Shown here: positions 7,657 through 16,374 of the stretch, piece after piece
Position numbering within the stretch: the first letter of the stretch is position 1
Layout of the letters: every line of letters starts with the position of its first letter
From: Armatimonadetes bacterium UBA1398
Lineage (GTDB): Bacteria; Armatimonadota; Zipacnadia; UBA1398
Length of the DNA stretch: 64,000 bases
Reading direction: 5' to 3'
NCBI GenBank assembly: GCA_002305165.1
Contig: DBQI01000065.1
Coordinates: 109,707-173,706 of the forward strand
Notes under the pieces: generated by a model
Seen by the model: the letters and a program-made list of their open reading frames with translations, nothing else
What the model was told of the DNA's origin: nothing
Databases searched by the model: none
Translations under genes and position numbers: made by a program

Positions 7657-8626
7657 CCCCAGCCGCTGGCTCCCCTTCGAGGAGGGGATCCGGGTGATCC
7701 AGGAGGAGATGGAGGACCTCCTGCGCCGGCAGAGCGAGCAGGACGTTGACCTGTCGGCGGAGATCACCGCCCTCCAGGACAGGCTGGAGGCGGAGAAGCG
7801 CAAGATCGCCTCGGAGCTGACCCCCTGGCGCAAGGTCCTCGTCGCCCGCCACCCCAACCGGCCCTACACCCTGGACTACATCGCGCACATCTTCGACGAT
7901 TTCGTCGAGCTCCACGGCGACCGGCGCTACGGCAACGACCAGAGCCTGGTCGGCGGCCCGGCCATGCTCGGCGACTATTCCGTCATGGTGATCGGCCACC
8001 AGAAGGGCCGGACCACCAAGGAGCGGCAGGAGCGCAACTTCGGCAGCTCCAACCCCGAGGCGTACCGCAAGGCCCAGCGGCTGCTCGAGATGGCCGAGCG
8101 CCTGGGCATGCCGGTCATCAGCCTCATCGACACGCCCGCCGCCCAGTGCCTCTTCGATGCCGAGGCCCGAGGCATCAGCGAGGCCATCGCCGCCACCCAG
8201 CTACTGATGGGCGGCCTGCGGGTGCCCATCGTCGTCGTCGTCACCGGCGAGGGAGGCAGCGGCGGCGCCATCGCCATCGGCGTCGGCGATGTCGTCATGA
8301 TGCTCGAGCACGCCATCTACTCCGTCATCCCGCCCGAGGGCTTCGCCGCCATCCTCTACAAGAACGCGGCGCCCGAGCAGGTGCAGCAGGCGGCGGCGCT
8401 CCTGAGGCTCACGGCCCAGGATGCCCTCGAACTCGGGGTGATCGACGAGATCATCCCCGAGCCCCTCGGCGGCGCCCACCACGACGGCATCGGCATGGCC
8501 GCCACACTCAAGCAGGCCATTGTGCGGCGGCTCGAGCCGCTCCTGGCGCTACCCGTCGACGAGCTCGTCGATCAGCGGTACGCCAAGTTCCGGGCTATGG
8601 GCAAGTGGGAGGTTCGGCGGGGGTAG
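7646..8626 (+). CDS. accA: Acetyl-CoA carboxylase carboxyltransferase subunit alpha
   Basis: Alpha half of the carboxyltransferase, 326 residues, with an N-terminal helical extension typical of AccA. The TTG start at 7646 has AAGGGGG 6-7 bases upstream and overlaps the end of accD, implying translational coupling. Conserved blocks are YTLDYIAHIFDDFVELHGDR, IGHQKGRTTKE, the oxyanion-hole loop GEGGSGGAIAIG and IIPEPLGGAHHD. Unusually, the IDTPGAYPG block of typical AccA reads IDTPAAQCLFD, and ISPEGCASI reads IPPEGFAAI. Lengths of these loops are preserved. Biotin carboxylase and carrier genes are not in the window. Confidence 0.95.
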   Translation: MKYSPSRWLPFEEGIRVIQEEMEDLLRRQSEQDVDLSAEITALQDRLEAEKRKIASELTPWRKVLVARHPNRPYTLDYIAHIFDDFVELHGDRRYGNDQSLVGGPAMLGDYSVMVIGHQKGRTTKERQERNFGSSNPEAYRKAQRLLEMAERLGMPVISLIDTPAAQCLFDAEARGISEAIAATQLLMGGLRVPIVVVVTGEGGSGGAIAIGVGDVVMMLEHAIYSVIPPEGFAAILYKNAAPEQVQQAAALLRLTAQDALELGVIDEIIPEPLGGAHHDGIGMAATLKQAIVRRLEPLLALPVDELVDQRYAKFRAMGKWEVRRG

Positions 8627-8639
8627 CCCCCGCCGAGCC

Positions 8640-8780
8640 TCAAGCCCACCGGCCTTCCCGGAGCTTCTCCTTGGGCTTGTCGCCCTCGATCTTCGGCTTC
8701 TTCGGCGCGCAGTCGTACGCGGCGAAGGCCACCAGCCCGAAGATGATCGCCGAGCCGATCGCCGTGATGATCCAGCGCAT
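8640..8780 (-). CDS. Small single-pass membrane protein, 46 residues
   Basis: A short gene with a near-perfect ribosome-binding site: aggaggtgagcccccatg on the minus strand (AGGAGGTGA, then six bases, then ATG at 8780). The product begins MRWIITAIGSAIIFGLVAFA, one hydrophobic helix, followed by a basic tail (A-P-K-K-P-K-I-E-G-D-K-P-K-E-K-L-R). It ends TGA at 8640, 13 bases past the accA stop on the other strand. No family is recognised. The strong site and the helix-plus-basic-tail layout argue that it is a real small protein. It lies downstream of nothing obvious on its own strand except the GH172 gene 60 bases away in the reverse direction. Confidence 0.6.
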   Translation of the reverse strand: MRWIITAIGSAIIFGLVAFAAYDCAPKKPKIEGDKPKEKLREGRWA

Positions 8781-8840
8781 GGGGGCTCACCTCCTGTATC
8801 CGAAGAGACATCCGAGCCCCCCTGCGGGTAGCCCGTCGGC

Positions 8841-11723
8841 TCAGCGCCTCGTCACCTTCACGTAATCCAGCCCCATGAGGTACCCCTCCGCCGACTCGGG
8901 GTTCTTGCCGACGGTCTCGAACCGGAGCACGTGGTCGCCCGCCTCGAGGCGCTGGGGACCGAAGACGAGGGGCTCCGTCTGCTCCACCTGCTCGCTGAAC
9001 AAGTCCATCGGCTCGCCCAAGGGCACGCCATCCAAGGAAGCCTGGACGAGGGCATAGTCCCACGAGGTCGTGTAACGCAGCTCCAGCTCGTACTCCCCCG
9101 TCTCGGGGAGGTTCAGCGCGATCTCCACCGACGCGCCCAGGCTGCTCGGCTGCACCCAGAGGTGATGGCCGCCGACGAACCGCTCGCCCAGATCCTGGGT
9201 CCGCACCTGGCAGCCATGGGCCGCGATAACCTTCGCCGTCACCCCCGGCTCGCTCTCGGGATGGACGATGAGGGGCAGCCAGATGAAGTAGTCAAGCCCC
9301 GCGCGGGTGGCCGCCGGCTCGGCGCCCACAAGGCGGATCTCGACCTCGCGCGCGCCCACGGGAACGGGCCCCATGGGGAGCACGTCGCCCGGCGTCCACG
9401 GTCCCTCGCCCGCGAGATCCCAGGCTGGGCCGATGGGCTGGCCATCGACGAAGGCCTGGATGACCCCCGCTCCATCCCCGACCATGGCGCGAAGCCCGAG
9501 GACGTAGGCCGCCGTGGCGCCCTCGGGCGCCGGCAGGGCGAGGCCATCCCCCGCCGAGTCGCCGCTGACCTCCACATAGCGGCCCGCGCTCGGGCCGCGC
9601 ACGCCCGCGCTCGTCCGGACCTCCGCCCCGCCGATGGTCCGAAGGACGGGCAGGTCCTCGATCTCGACGGCGTTCTCGGCCTTGCTGGCCGGCCGGAGCT
9701 GGATGCAATCCAAGGTCGCCGACAGCGGCTCCAGGAAGCGGAAGGTGGCTCGGGAGCCCGCTCGGGTCATGGCGGCCACGCCGAGGTCGAACACCCCCGG
9801 CTCGGGGGAGCCCACGACCTCCAGGGTCTGGCCGTCCACCGTCAGGCTGACGGGGCAGGCCGCGTGCCCCGGATCGGTGTAGAGCAGCACGTCGTAGACG
9901 CCGTCGGCGAGGGCGTAGAGCGTGAACTCCGACGTGCCCTCGGCGGCGGCGGGATAGGTGACCGCCAACTCGCCGTTGTACTCGTAGGGCTTGTCGGCGT
10001 CGCTCACGACCTGGGCGAGCCCTCGCATCACATCGCCCCGCAGCAGGTCCTCGGCCTCCACCGTCCAGGGGATGCTCCGACCCGTGGACCGAAGCTCGGC
10101 CAGGTCGAGGGCCGGCCACAGCGTCTCTGCGGTGTAGGGGTACTCGGAGGGCGTCTGGAGGTACTCGTTGCCCCCCACGTAGGTGTGGTCCCGCAGCAGC
10201 CCGACGGGCGGCACGAGCTCTTTCTGATACCAGAAGGCCACGCTGCTGTACTCGTACTCGTCATGCTCCAGGTTGAACCACGGACCGTAGTTCTCGATGG
10301 TCATGCGGAACCGTTGGCTGAAGGGGATGCGGTCCGTGAAGTGCCAGCGGTAAGGGCTCGTCCGCCGCCCCGTGTCCACGGTGCAGCCGTAGCTCGGCTC
10401 GCTGAGGTAGCGGATGCCCCACGCGTCGCCGAAGTAGTCCTCGGAGCCGGTGCCGATCCATCGTGGGAACTCGTCCTCGTCGATCCAGACCTTCTCGTCC
10501 CCTTCGCCCCACCAGCCCGGCACCGGGTGGTCGACGGCGAGGGTCGTGCCCACATAGTGGCCTTGACCCGCCGTCTCGAGCAGCCGGTAGTCCAGGGAGC
10601 GGCTGTCCCGCTCGTGGCGCCAGCGGGCGAAGAAGTAGAGCATGTTCGCCGGCGCCTCATCCAGGGGCGCCCACTCCACCTCGAAAGTCACGCGCGCGGG
10701 CTTCTCCAGGAAGCTGGTGAGCTTGAGGTCAGCCATCTCGCGGTACGGCATCGGATAGTGGAAGTACGCCGTGCCGCCCTGGTAGCCCGCGATGAGGCTG
10801 CCGTACTCCACGGGATCCCAGTCGAAGCCGAAGAAGCCGCCGAGGGGGCTGTGCACCTGGGGCTGCGTCGCCCCATCCCAAACGCCGGAGAGCACGATCT
10901 TCCGCCACGCGTACCGCTGCTTCGTCTCCACCGACGCGCGGATCGCGCGGATCACGCCCGGACCGGGAAGCTGGGCGAAGTTCACCGTCTGCCCCGGCTG
11001 CATCACCACATGCCGCCGGATCGAGCGCTGCCCCGGCAGGGCGGGCTTCGGGTCCGTGCCGGGCCTCGCCCAGGCCGAGGCCGCCGCGTGGAGAGCCTCC
11101 GTCTGCTCAGCCGACAGCGGCAGGCGGAAGCTCTCCACCGTCCAGTCCTTGGGATAAGTGAGGTAGTTCACGATGTAGAACTGCGGCTCATGGTCCACCG
11201 ACGTGATCTTGATGTGTCTCGCGAACGGGATGGGCACATAGCAGTTCGACGCGCTCATCAGGGTGTCGCGGTCCCGGCGGTAGACGAGGGGCTCGATGAA
11301 GGGCGTCTGTTCGCCTGTGAACAGGTCCCGGAACTCCCACTCGTACGTGGGCGCCTCGGCGCCGTCCAGGTAGACCCGGATCTTGCCCATCGGGTTCGCT
11401 GACCAGATGCGGAAGATGCACCCAGGCCCCTCCTGGTCGATGAGCACGCCCTCGCCGTTCTCCTCCACGCGGATGTAGTTGCCGGAGTCGGCGTTGGTCG
11501 CCCACGCGACGTACTCCTCGCGGCTGTAGCTCGAGCATTGGCCGCCGAAGACGCCGGGCTCGAAGACCGTCAGGCGGTCCAGATCGGTCAGCTCACGCAG
11601 GATGTCCGTGTAGCGGAGATCCTTCGCGGCGGCCGAGCCCGCGAGGGCGAGGACTCCCACGATGGTCAGGGCGGCTGCCAGGCCACTGCTTCGGACAGGT
11701 CTCATTGCGGTCAAAACTATCAT
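8841..11723 (-). CDS. Secreted GH172 (DUF2961) family protein with C-terminal accessory domains
   Basis: A 960-residue exported protein. A signal peptide (about residues 1-34, ending SAAA) precedes a DUF2961/GH172 domain, roughly residues 45-510. This shows the family's GPGCIFRIWSANPMG segment, the IRVYLDG strand and the GTGSEDYFGDAWG motif. The remaining 450 residues contain beta-rich modules that look like carbohydrate-binding or jelly-roll domains. Characterised GH172 members act on difructose dianhydride or are exo-acting arabinofuranosidases; the substrate here cannot be told. Upstream on the same strand is the Gfo/Idh/MocA gene, ending 72 bases before this start with a hairpin between them. 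Confidence 0.88.
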   Translation of the reverse strand: MIVLTAMRPVRSSGLAAALTIVGVLALAGSAAAKDLRYTDILRELTDLDRLTVFEPGVFGGQCSSYSREEYVAWATNADSGNYIRVEENGEGVLIDQEGPGCIFRIWSANPMGKIRVYLDGAEAPTYEWEFRDLFTGEQTPFIEPLVYRRDRDTLMSASNCYVPIPFARHIKITSVDHEPQFYIVNYLTYPKDWTVESFRLPLSAEQTEALHAAASAWARPGTDPKPALPGQRSIRRHVVMQPGQTVNFAQLPGPGVIRAIRASVETKQRYAWRKIVLSGVWDGATQPQVHSPLGGFFGFDWDPVEYGSLIAGYQGGTAYFHYPMPYREMADLKLTSFLEKPARVTFEVEWAPLDEAPANMLYFFARWRHERDSRSLDYRLLETAGQGHYVGTTLAVDHPVPGWWGEGDEKVWIDEDEFPRWIGTGSEDYFGDAWGIRYLSEPSYGCTVDTGRRTSPYRWHFTDRIPFSQRFRMTIENYGPWFNLEHDEYEYSSVAFWYQKELVPPVGLLRDHTYVGGNEYLQTPSEYPYTAETLWPALDLAELRSTGRSIPWTVEAEDLLRGDVMRGLAQVVSDADKPYEYNGELAVTYPAAAEGTSEFTLYALADGVYDVLLYTDPGHAACPVSLTVDGQTLEVVGSPEPGVFDLGVAAMTRAGSRATFRFLEPLSATLDCIQLRPASKAENAVEIEDLPVLRTIGGAEVRTSAGVRGPSAGRYVEVSGDSAGDGLALPAPEGATAAYVLGLRAMVGDGAGVIQAFVDGQPIGPAWDLAGEGPWTPGDVLPMGPVPVGAREVEIRLVGAEPAATRAGLDYFIWLPLIVHPESEPGVTAKVIAAHGCQVRTQDLGERFVGGHHLWVQPSSLGASVEIALNLPETGEYELELRYTTSWDYALVQASLDGVPLGEPMDLFSEQVEQTEPLVFGPQRLEAGDHVLRFETVGKNPESAEGYLMGLDYVKVTRR

Positions 11724-11768
11724 CCTTCCGGTAGGTCAGAGCGCACTGGTGAGGTCAGTCGAGGCCTT

Positions 11769-11792
11769 CAGCGCCGCCTCGGGGCGGCGCTG
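11769..11792 (-). terminator. GC hairpin after the Gfo/Idh/MocA gene
   Basis: Perfect 10-bp stem cagcgccgcc / ggcggcgctg around a tcgg loop, starting 3 bases past the stop of the dehydrogenase gene at 11796. No T-run follows. It may attenuate read-through into the GH172 gene or mark the mRNA end. Confidence 0.45.
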
Positions 11793-11795
11793 TCC

Positions 11796-12830
11796 CTACG
11801 GCCAGTCGACGGTCAGCTCGACGGGCGACGCCACCCGCACCGACTCCTCAATCGCGCAGATGACGCGCGTCGCCGCCACGCCGTCCCGGCCATCCACGAG
11901 CAGCCGCGCCTCGCCGCAGAGCACATCCACGAAGTGCCGGATACTCTCGATGGCGAACCCGGTCAGCCGCCCGTGGGTGTTCTGCACCGCGAGCACGTCC
12001 AGGGCGCGGTGGCCCTCATCGGCGGAGACCGTGATCATCTGGCTCGGCGCGGCACTGATGTTGATGTGCCCCTCCGTGCCCACGATGTGCGCTTGGAACT
12101 CCACCACCGAGGGCGCGTTGTCCCCGAGGATCCAGCAGTTCTCGATCACCGCTACACCGCCATCGGAGAGGTCCAGGGTCGCCACGATCAGGTCCGCCGT
12201 ATCGATCCCCCGCCGGGCGAGCACCCCCGAGGTCGATCGCGCGTAGAGCCGAGCGACTTCGGCGCCGGTGAGCCACCGGACCAGGTCGACGCAGTGGCTC
12301 CCCAGGAACCATGCCACCGAGGACCGGCCCGCCCACGAGAGCATCCGCGTGGGGACATAGAGGGTGTCCGAGAGGCGCATGTGGATGAACCGCACCCGCC
12401 CGATCTCCCCCTCGTCAATCTGCGCCTTCGCCTGCAGGAACGGCGGGTTGAACCGGTTGTGGAAGTCCACCATGAGGGTGCGCCCCGCCTCCGCGGCGAC
12501 GCGGCACACCTGTCGCGCCTCCGCGGCGCTCGTGGCGAGGGGCTTCTCGCAGAGCACGTGCTTCCCCCGCGCCAAGGCCGCCAGGGCCAGGCCGGTGTGG
12601 GCGAAGTCCGGGGTCGCGATGGAGACGGCCTGGATGTCCTCCCGCGCCAGAAGCTCCTCGGCGGAGCCGGTCACGAACCCCACGCCGAGTTCCCGAGCGA
12701 GGGCGTCGGCCCGGACCGTGTTCAGGTCGCACAGGCCCACCAGCTTCGTGCGCGGGTCTTGCCGGTAGAGCCGCGCGTGGTTCTCGCCGAAGAGGCCCAC
12801 GCCGATGATGCCGACGCCGATCCGCTCCAT
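11796..12830 (-). CDS. Gfo/Idh/MocA family oxidoreductase
   Basis: A 344-residue NAD(P)-dependent dehydrogenase of the Gfo/Idh/MocA family, which oxidises or epimerises sugars and inositols. The N-terminal Rossmann domain has GVGLFGENHARLY near residue 10; the family EKP motif is present as LCEKPLATSAAEA near residue 95. The C-terminal alpha/beta domain includes GSHCVDLVRWLTG, with the catalytic H in the position expected for the family. Proximity to a GH172 enzyme suggests handling of a released sugar, but this is inference. Length and architecture are normal. Confidence 0.9.
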   Translation of the reverse strand: MERIGVGIIGVGLFGENHARLYRQDPRTKLVGLCDLNTVRADALARELGVGFVTGSAEELLAREDIQAVSIATPDFAHTGLALAALARGKHVLCEKPLATSAAEARQVCRVAAEAGRTLMVDFHNRFNPPFLQAKAQIDEGEIGRVRFIHMRLSDTLYVPTRMLSWAGRSSVAWFLGSHCVDLVRWLTGAEVARLYARSTSGVLARRGIDTADLIVATLDLSDGGVAVIENCWILGDNAPSVVEFQAHIVGTEGHINISAAPSQMITVSADEGHRALDVLAVQNTHGRLTGFAIESIRHFVDVLCGEARLLVDGRDGVAATRVICAIEESVRVASPVELTVDWP

Positions 12831-12851
12831 GCCGCATCCCTCCGTGACGGT

Positions 12852-14240
12852 CTACTTCTCGCCGATGAACACGACCGAGTCGAGAACCGACGCCATGGCT
12901 TCCTCGCTCTCCCCGCGGGCGTCGCTGGGGCCGCCGAAGGTCGCCAGCAGGATCTCCCGGTCCGCCTGGATCGCTACGGCGCGCCGGAAGAGGGACTTCC
13001 CGATGCTCGGGTCCCGCCCCTCGACGGTGACCTCGCAGGCGGGGGCCCCGCCCACCAGGATCCACCGAGGCTCCGTCATCTCCGCCGTATCGAGGCCCGC
13101 GACGGCCCCGGTTGCCACCTGCTTGAGGTCCCCCTCGTCGGCGTAGGGCCGCAGGTGGAACTCCACCCCCGCGCCGCCGAGCCGTGCCGCCAGGTGGCCA
13201 TCATCCTCGTGAGTGACCGTCCAGGGACTGGGGAAGAGCATCTCCACGCCGAGCCCGCGGGCACGGACCTTCTCGCCCGACTCGGGACGGTTCGCGGGCC
13301 CGCCGAGGAAGCGGGCCGCGGCGATGGCCTCCTCGAAGACGGCGAGCCGCGCCTCGAACTCCGCCGATGGCGCGGCGAACAGGATCACGATCGAGGCATT
13401 TCGGCGGCTGGCGTAGATCATCGCCGCCCGCTCGTCCTCGCCCTCGAACTCGCGCCAGCTCGCCCGCCGGCCATCGAGGAGCACGTCGTGGGCCCGCACG
13501 AGCCGTGGCGCGCCGATGGTTCGCTCCGTCTGCTGGCGGAGAAGCTCCGCCAGGTCCCCGGGGTCGAGCCGTGAGGGCGCTCGCAGGATGAGCACATCGG
13601 CAGGCCCGTCCGTGAAGTGGGCGACGGTGAACATGCCCGAGCCGCCCTGGCGCCGGTAGCCCGCGGGCAGCGGGATCAGCAGGCCCAGGCCGGCATCCAC
13701 GAACGGCAGGCCCACCCGGTCCGCCAGCGCGGGCAGCACGAGGCGGCCATCGGGCAGAGCGAGGGACACGTGGAGCTGACTCGGCGCACCGGCTTGGAGC
13801 CGGAACACGGCGCGCTCACCCAGGCCGATCCCCTGCCGGAGCACGGGCGTGTAGCCCGGTTTCCAGACCAGGGCGTCCAGGGAGCCCTCCCCCGGCGGCA
13901 GCGGCACGGCGAAGCGGCCCTCGTCATCGGTGTGAGCCAGCTCGACGGGCGGCCGCAGCGCGGGGTCCTCCGAGGGGACCACCGCGTCCCGGCCGTCGCC
14001 TCCCGTGTCCAGGAGGATGCCTCGTCCCAGGAGCACGAGCGCGCCGGCTAGCGGCGCCTCGGTCAGCGTTTCCTCGTCGGCCCTCACCTCGATGACCTCG
14101 CCGAGGAGCATCGCCTCTCCGGCCGGCTCCTGTGCCCGGGCGGCCAGGGTCAGGACGCCCGTCAGGACGGCCAGGGTCCAGGTTGTCGCGCGAGTTCCCC
14201 GCATAGAGGGACGGTTTACCATCTTCCTCGACCCCGCCAT
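12852..14240 (-). CDS. Secreted protein of unknown function with carboxypeptidase-regulatory-like segment
   Basis: Up to 462 residues with an N-terminal hydrophobic export signal (around TWTLAVLTGVLTLAARA). Residues about 45-160 look like a carboxypeptidase-regulatory/transthyretin-like beta domain (GAPLAGALV-type start, TDDEGRFAVPLPPGEG). The rest appears to contain two copies of a PsbP-like alpha/beta unit, each with a hydrophobic strand followed by a helix. No catalytic residues are evident. Three in-frame ATGs (14240, 14222, 14204) are possible starts, none with a strong site. It ends 21 bases before the Gfo/Idh/MocA start, so the two may be co-transcribed. Function unknown. Confidence 0.6.
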   Translation of the reverse strand: MAGSRKMVNRPSMRGTRATTWTLAVLTGVLTLAARAQEPAGEAMLLGEVIEVRADEETLTEAPLAGALVLLGRGILLDTGGDGRDAVVPSEDPALRPPVELAHTDDEGRFAVPLPPGEGSLDALVWKPGYTPVLRQGIGLGERAVFRLQAGAPSQLHVSLALPDGRLVLPALADRVGLPFVDAGLGLLIPLPAGYRRQGGSGMFTVAHFTDGPADVLILRAPSRLDPGDLAELLRQQTERTIGAPRLVRAHDVLLDGRRASWREFEGEDERAAMIYASRRNASIVILFAAPSAEFEARLAVFEEAIAAARFLGGPANRPESGEKVRARGLGVEMLFPSPWTVTHEDDGHLAARLGGAGVEFHLRPYADEGDLKQVATGAVAGLDTAEMTEPRWILVGGAPACEVTVEGRDPSIGKSLFRRAVAIQADREILLATFGGPSDARGESEEAMASVLDSVVFIGEK

Positions 14241-14316
14241 ACGAGAACCTACACGCCCTGCCGCACGGGGTATCGGAGTGGTATTCGCGACGCGCTACCG
14301 GCGGACCTCCGGCCGC

Positions 14317-16362
14317 TCAGCCCACGACGAGACGCCCTACCTGATAGACCAAGGTCGCGAGGGCCCAGGCGGAGCCGGTCGTCCAGAGGACGAGGAACCC
14401 CGCCCACTTCCAGCTTCCCGCCTCCCGCGCCACAACCGCTACCGCGGGGATGCAAGGGATGTACAGTAGCACGAAGACCATGAAGGCATAGGCGACCAAG
14501 GGATTCATTGCGGGGTCGGCCTGCAAGGACTCGCGCAGGCTGGGCAGTTCGCCCACCTCCGCGGCGTCTGCGCCAACGCCGTAGATGGTGCTCAGAGACG
14601 AGACCACAACCTCTTTGGCGGCGAATCCCGTGATGACGGCCACCGACAGCTTCCAGTCGAACCCCGCGGGCGCCATGACCGGCTCGATGACCTTGCCCGC
14701 GCGACCGGCGATGCTGTACTCGAGGTCCGAGATCTCGCTGCCCGCCGGCGGCTTCGGGTAGCTCGAGAGGGCCCACATGACGAGGCTCATGGCGAGGATC
14801 GTCGTCCCCGCCTTCTGCACGTAGAGCCACGCGCGCTCCCACATGTGGACCACCACCGCCCGCGCCGTGGGCATCCGGTAGGGTGGCAGCTCCATGACGA
14901 AGGGCTCGCTCGGGCCCTTGAACAGGGTGGAGCGGAACAGCCGCGCCGCCACGAGGGCCAGCGCCACGCCCATGAAGTAGAGCGAGAGCAGCACCACCCC
15001 CCCGCGCTCTGCGGGGAAGAACGCGCCGATGAGGAGCGCGTAGACGGGGAGCCGAGCGCTGCAGCTCATCCAAGGAACGACGAGGATGGTTGTGAGCCGG
15101 TCCTTGGGGTCACTCAGGACCCGGGTCGCCATGATGGCCGGCACCGAGCAACCGAACCCCAGCAGCATGGGGATGAAGGACTTCCCGTGCAGCCCGAAGG
15201 CGTGCATGATCCGATCGACGACGAAGGCGGCCCGAGCCAGGTAGCCGGTATCCTCCATGAGGGCGATACCCAGGAACAGGAGCATAACCTGGGGGATGAA
15301 CACGAGCACGCCACCGACGCCACTTATCACTCCGTCGACAACGAGAGATCGAAGTGGGCCATCGGCCATCGACTCGGAGAGGGTCGCCCCTAACCAGCCG
15401 AAGGCCACCTCGATGCCCTCCGACAGCGGCCCACCGATGCGGAAGACGCCCTCGAACAGCCCCCACATGATGAGCACGAGCACGGGCAGACCCAGCACGC
15501 GGTTCGTCAGGATCGAGTCCACCCGCTCCGCCGTGCGGGCGCGGCCTTGGGTGCTGCGACCCACCACCTCCCGGGCGACCCCAGCGGCGATGCCGTAGCG
15601 GTCGTCGGCCACGAGGATCTCCGGGTCCTCCCCGAGGTGCTCCTCCAGTTCGGCCCGCACCTCCTCGACCCGGTCGAGCACCTCCTGAGGGAGGCGATGG
15701 TGGGCGCCTGACACGAGTTCCGGGTCGTGCTCCAGGAGCTTCAGGGCGAGGAACCGTTTCCGGCCTGGCTCCAACCCGTCCAGATCCGCCACGAGGGGCG
15801 AGATCTCAGCCACAGCCTCCTCGACGTGGGAGCTGAGGGTGAAGGGCTTGGGCCGCCGCCCCTCTCGCGCCACCTTCACGGCGGCCTCGATGAGCTCCGT
15901 GACGCCGTCCCCGCGCCGACCCACCGTGGGCACGACGGGGACGCCGACCAACTTCTCCAGTCGCCGGGTATCGATGACGAGGCCCAGCCGCTCCGCCTCA
16001 TCCACCATGTTCAGAGCCACGACGACGGGGATGTCGAGCTCTACGAGCTGGGTGAGCAAGTAGAGGTTGCGCTCCAGGTTCGACGCGTCGATGACGCAGA
16101 CGATGGCCACGGCTTGCCGCTCCAGCAAGGCCTCCCGAGCGACCCGCTCCTCGGCGGAGTAGGCGGTCAGGCTGTAGGTGCCGGGGAGGTCCAGGAGGCG
16201 GACCTCGGTGCCGTCGGTGAGTACGTGTCGGCCATGCTTGACCTCGACGGTCACGCCGGGGTAGTTCGCCACATGTTGGCGCGCGCCGGTGAGGGCGTTG
16301 AACAGGGAGGTCTTGCCCGAGTTCGGGTTGCCCGCAAAGGCGATGACAAGTGGGTCGGCCAT
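14317..16362 (-). CDS. feoB: Ferrous iron transport protein B
   Basis: Inner-membrane Fe(II) transporter, 681 residues. The N-terminal G domain has GNPNSGKTSLFN (G1), a DLPGTYSL switch (G3) and NMVDEA (G4). After the helical GDP-dissociation-inhibitor-like region come two Gate domains with many membrane helices, including the conserved GFGCSVPAIMATR block and LVVPWMSCSARLPVYALL. The C-terminal end is somewhat short compared with E. coli FeoB. It starts 12 bases after the DtxR-FeoA fusion, so both are one transcript and iron control is probably autoregulated. Confidence 0.96.
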   Translation of the reverse strand: MADPLVIAFAGNPNSGKTSLFNALTGARQHVANYPGVTVEVKHGRHVLTDGTEVRLLDLPGTYSLTAYSAEERVAREALLERQAVAIVCVIDASNLERNLYLLTQLVELDIPVVVALNMVDEAERLGLVIDTRRLEKLVGVPVVPTVGRRGDGVTELIEAAVKVAREGRRPKPFTLSSHVEEAVAEISPLVADLDGLEPGRKRFLALKLLEHDPELVSGAHHRLPQEVLDRVEEVRAELEEHLGEDPEILVADDRYGIAAGVAREVVGRSTQGRARTAERVDSILTNRVLGLPVLVLIMWGLFEGVFRIGGPLSEGIEVAFGWLGATLSESMADGPLRSLVVDGVISGVGGVLVFIPQVMLLFLGIALMEDTGYLARAAFVVDRIMHAFGLHGKSFIPMLLGFGCSVPAIMATRVLSDPKDRLTTILVVPWMSCSARLPVYALLIGAFFPAERGGVVLLSLYFMGVALALVAARLFRSTLFKGPSEPFVMELPPYRMPTARAVVVHMWERAWLYVQKAGTTILAMSLVMWALSSYPKPPAGSEISDLEYSIAGRAGKVIEPVMAPAGFDWKLSVAVITGFAAKEVVVSSLSTIYGVGADAAEVGELPSLRESLQADPAMNPLVAYAFMVFVLLYIPCIPAVAVVAREAGSWKWAGFLVLWTTGSAWALATLVYQVGRLVVG

Positions 16363-16374
16363 GGGGAGTTCCTC

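Noticed and set aside
8931..11402. 823-codon plus-strand frame opposite GH172
   Set aside because: Low-complexity His/Arg/Gly-rich antisense translation of a clearly recognised gene.
11538..13574. 678-codon plus-strand frame
   Set aside because: Runs antisense across three recognised minus-strand genes; composition is not protein-like.
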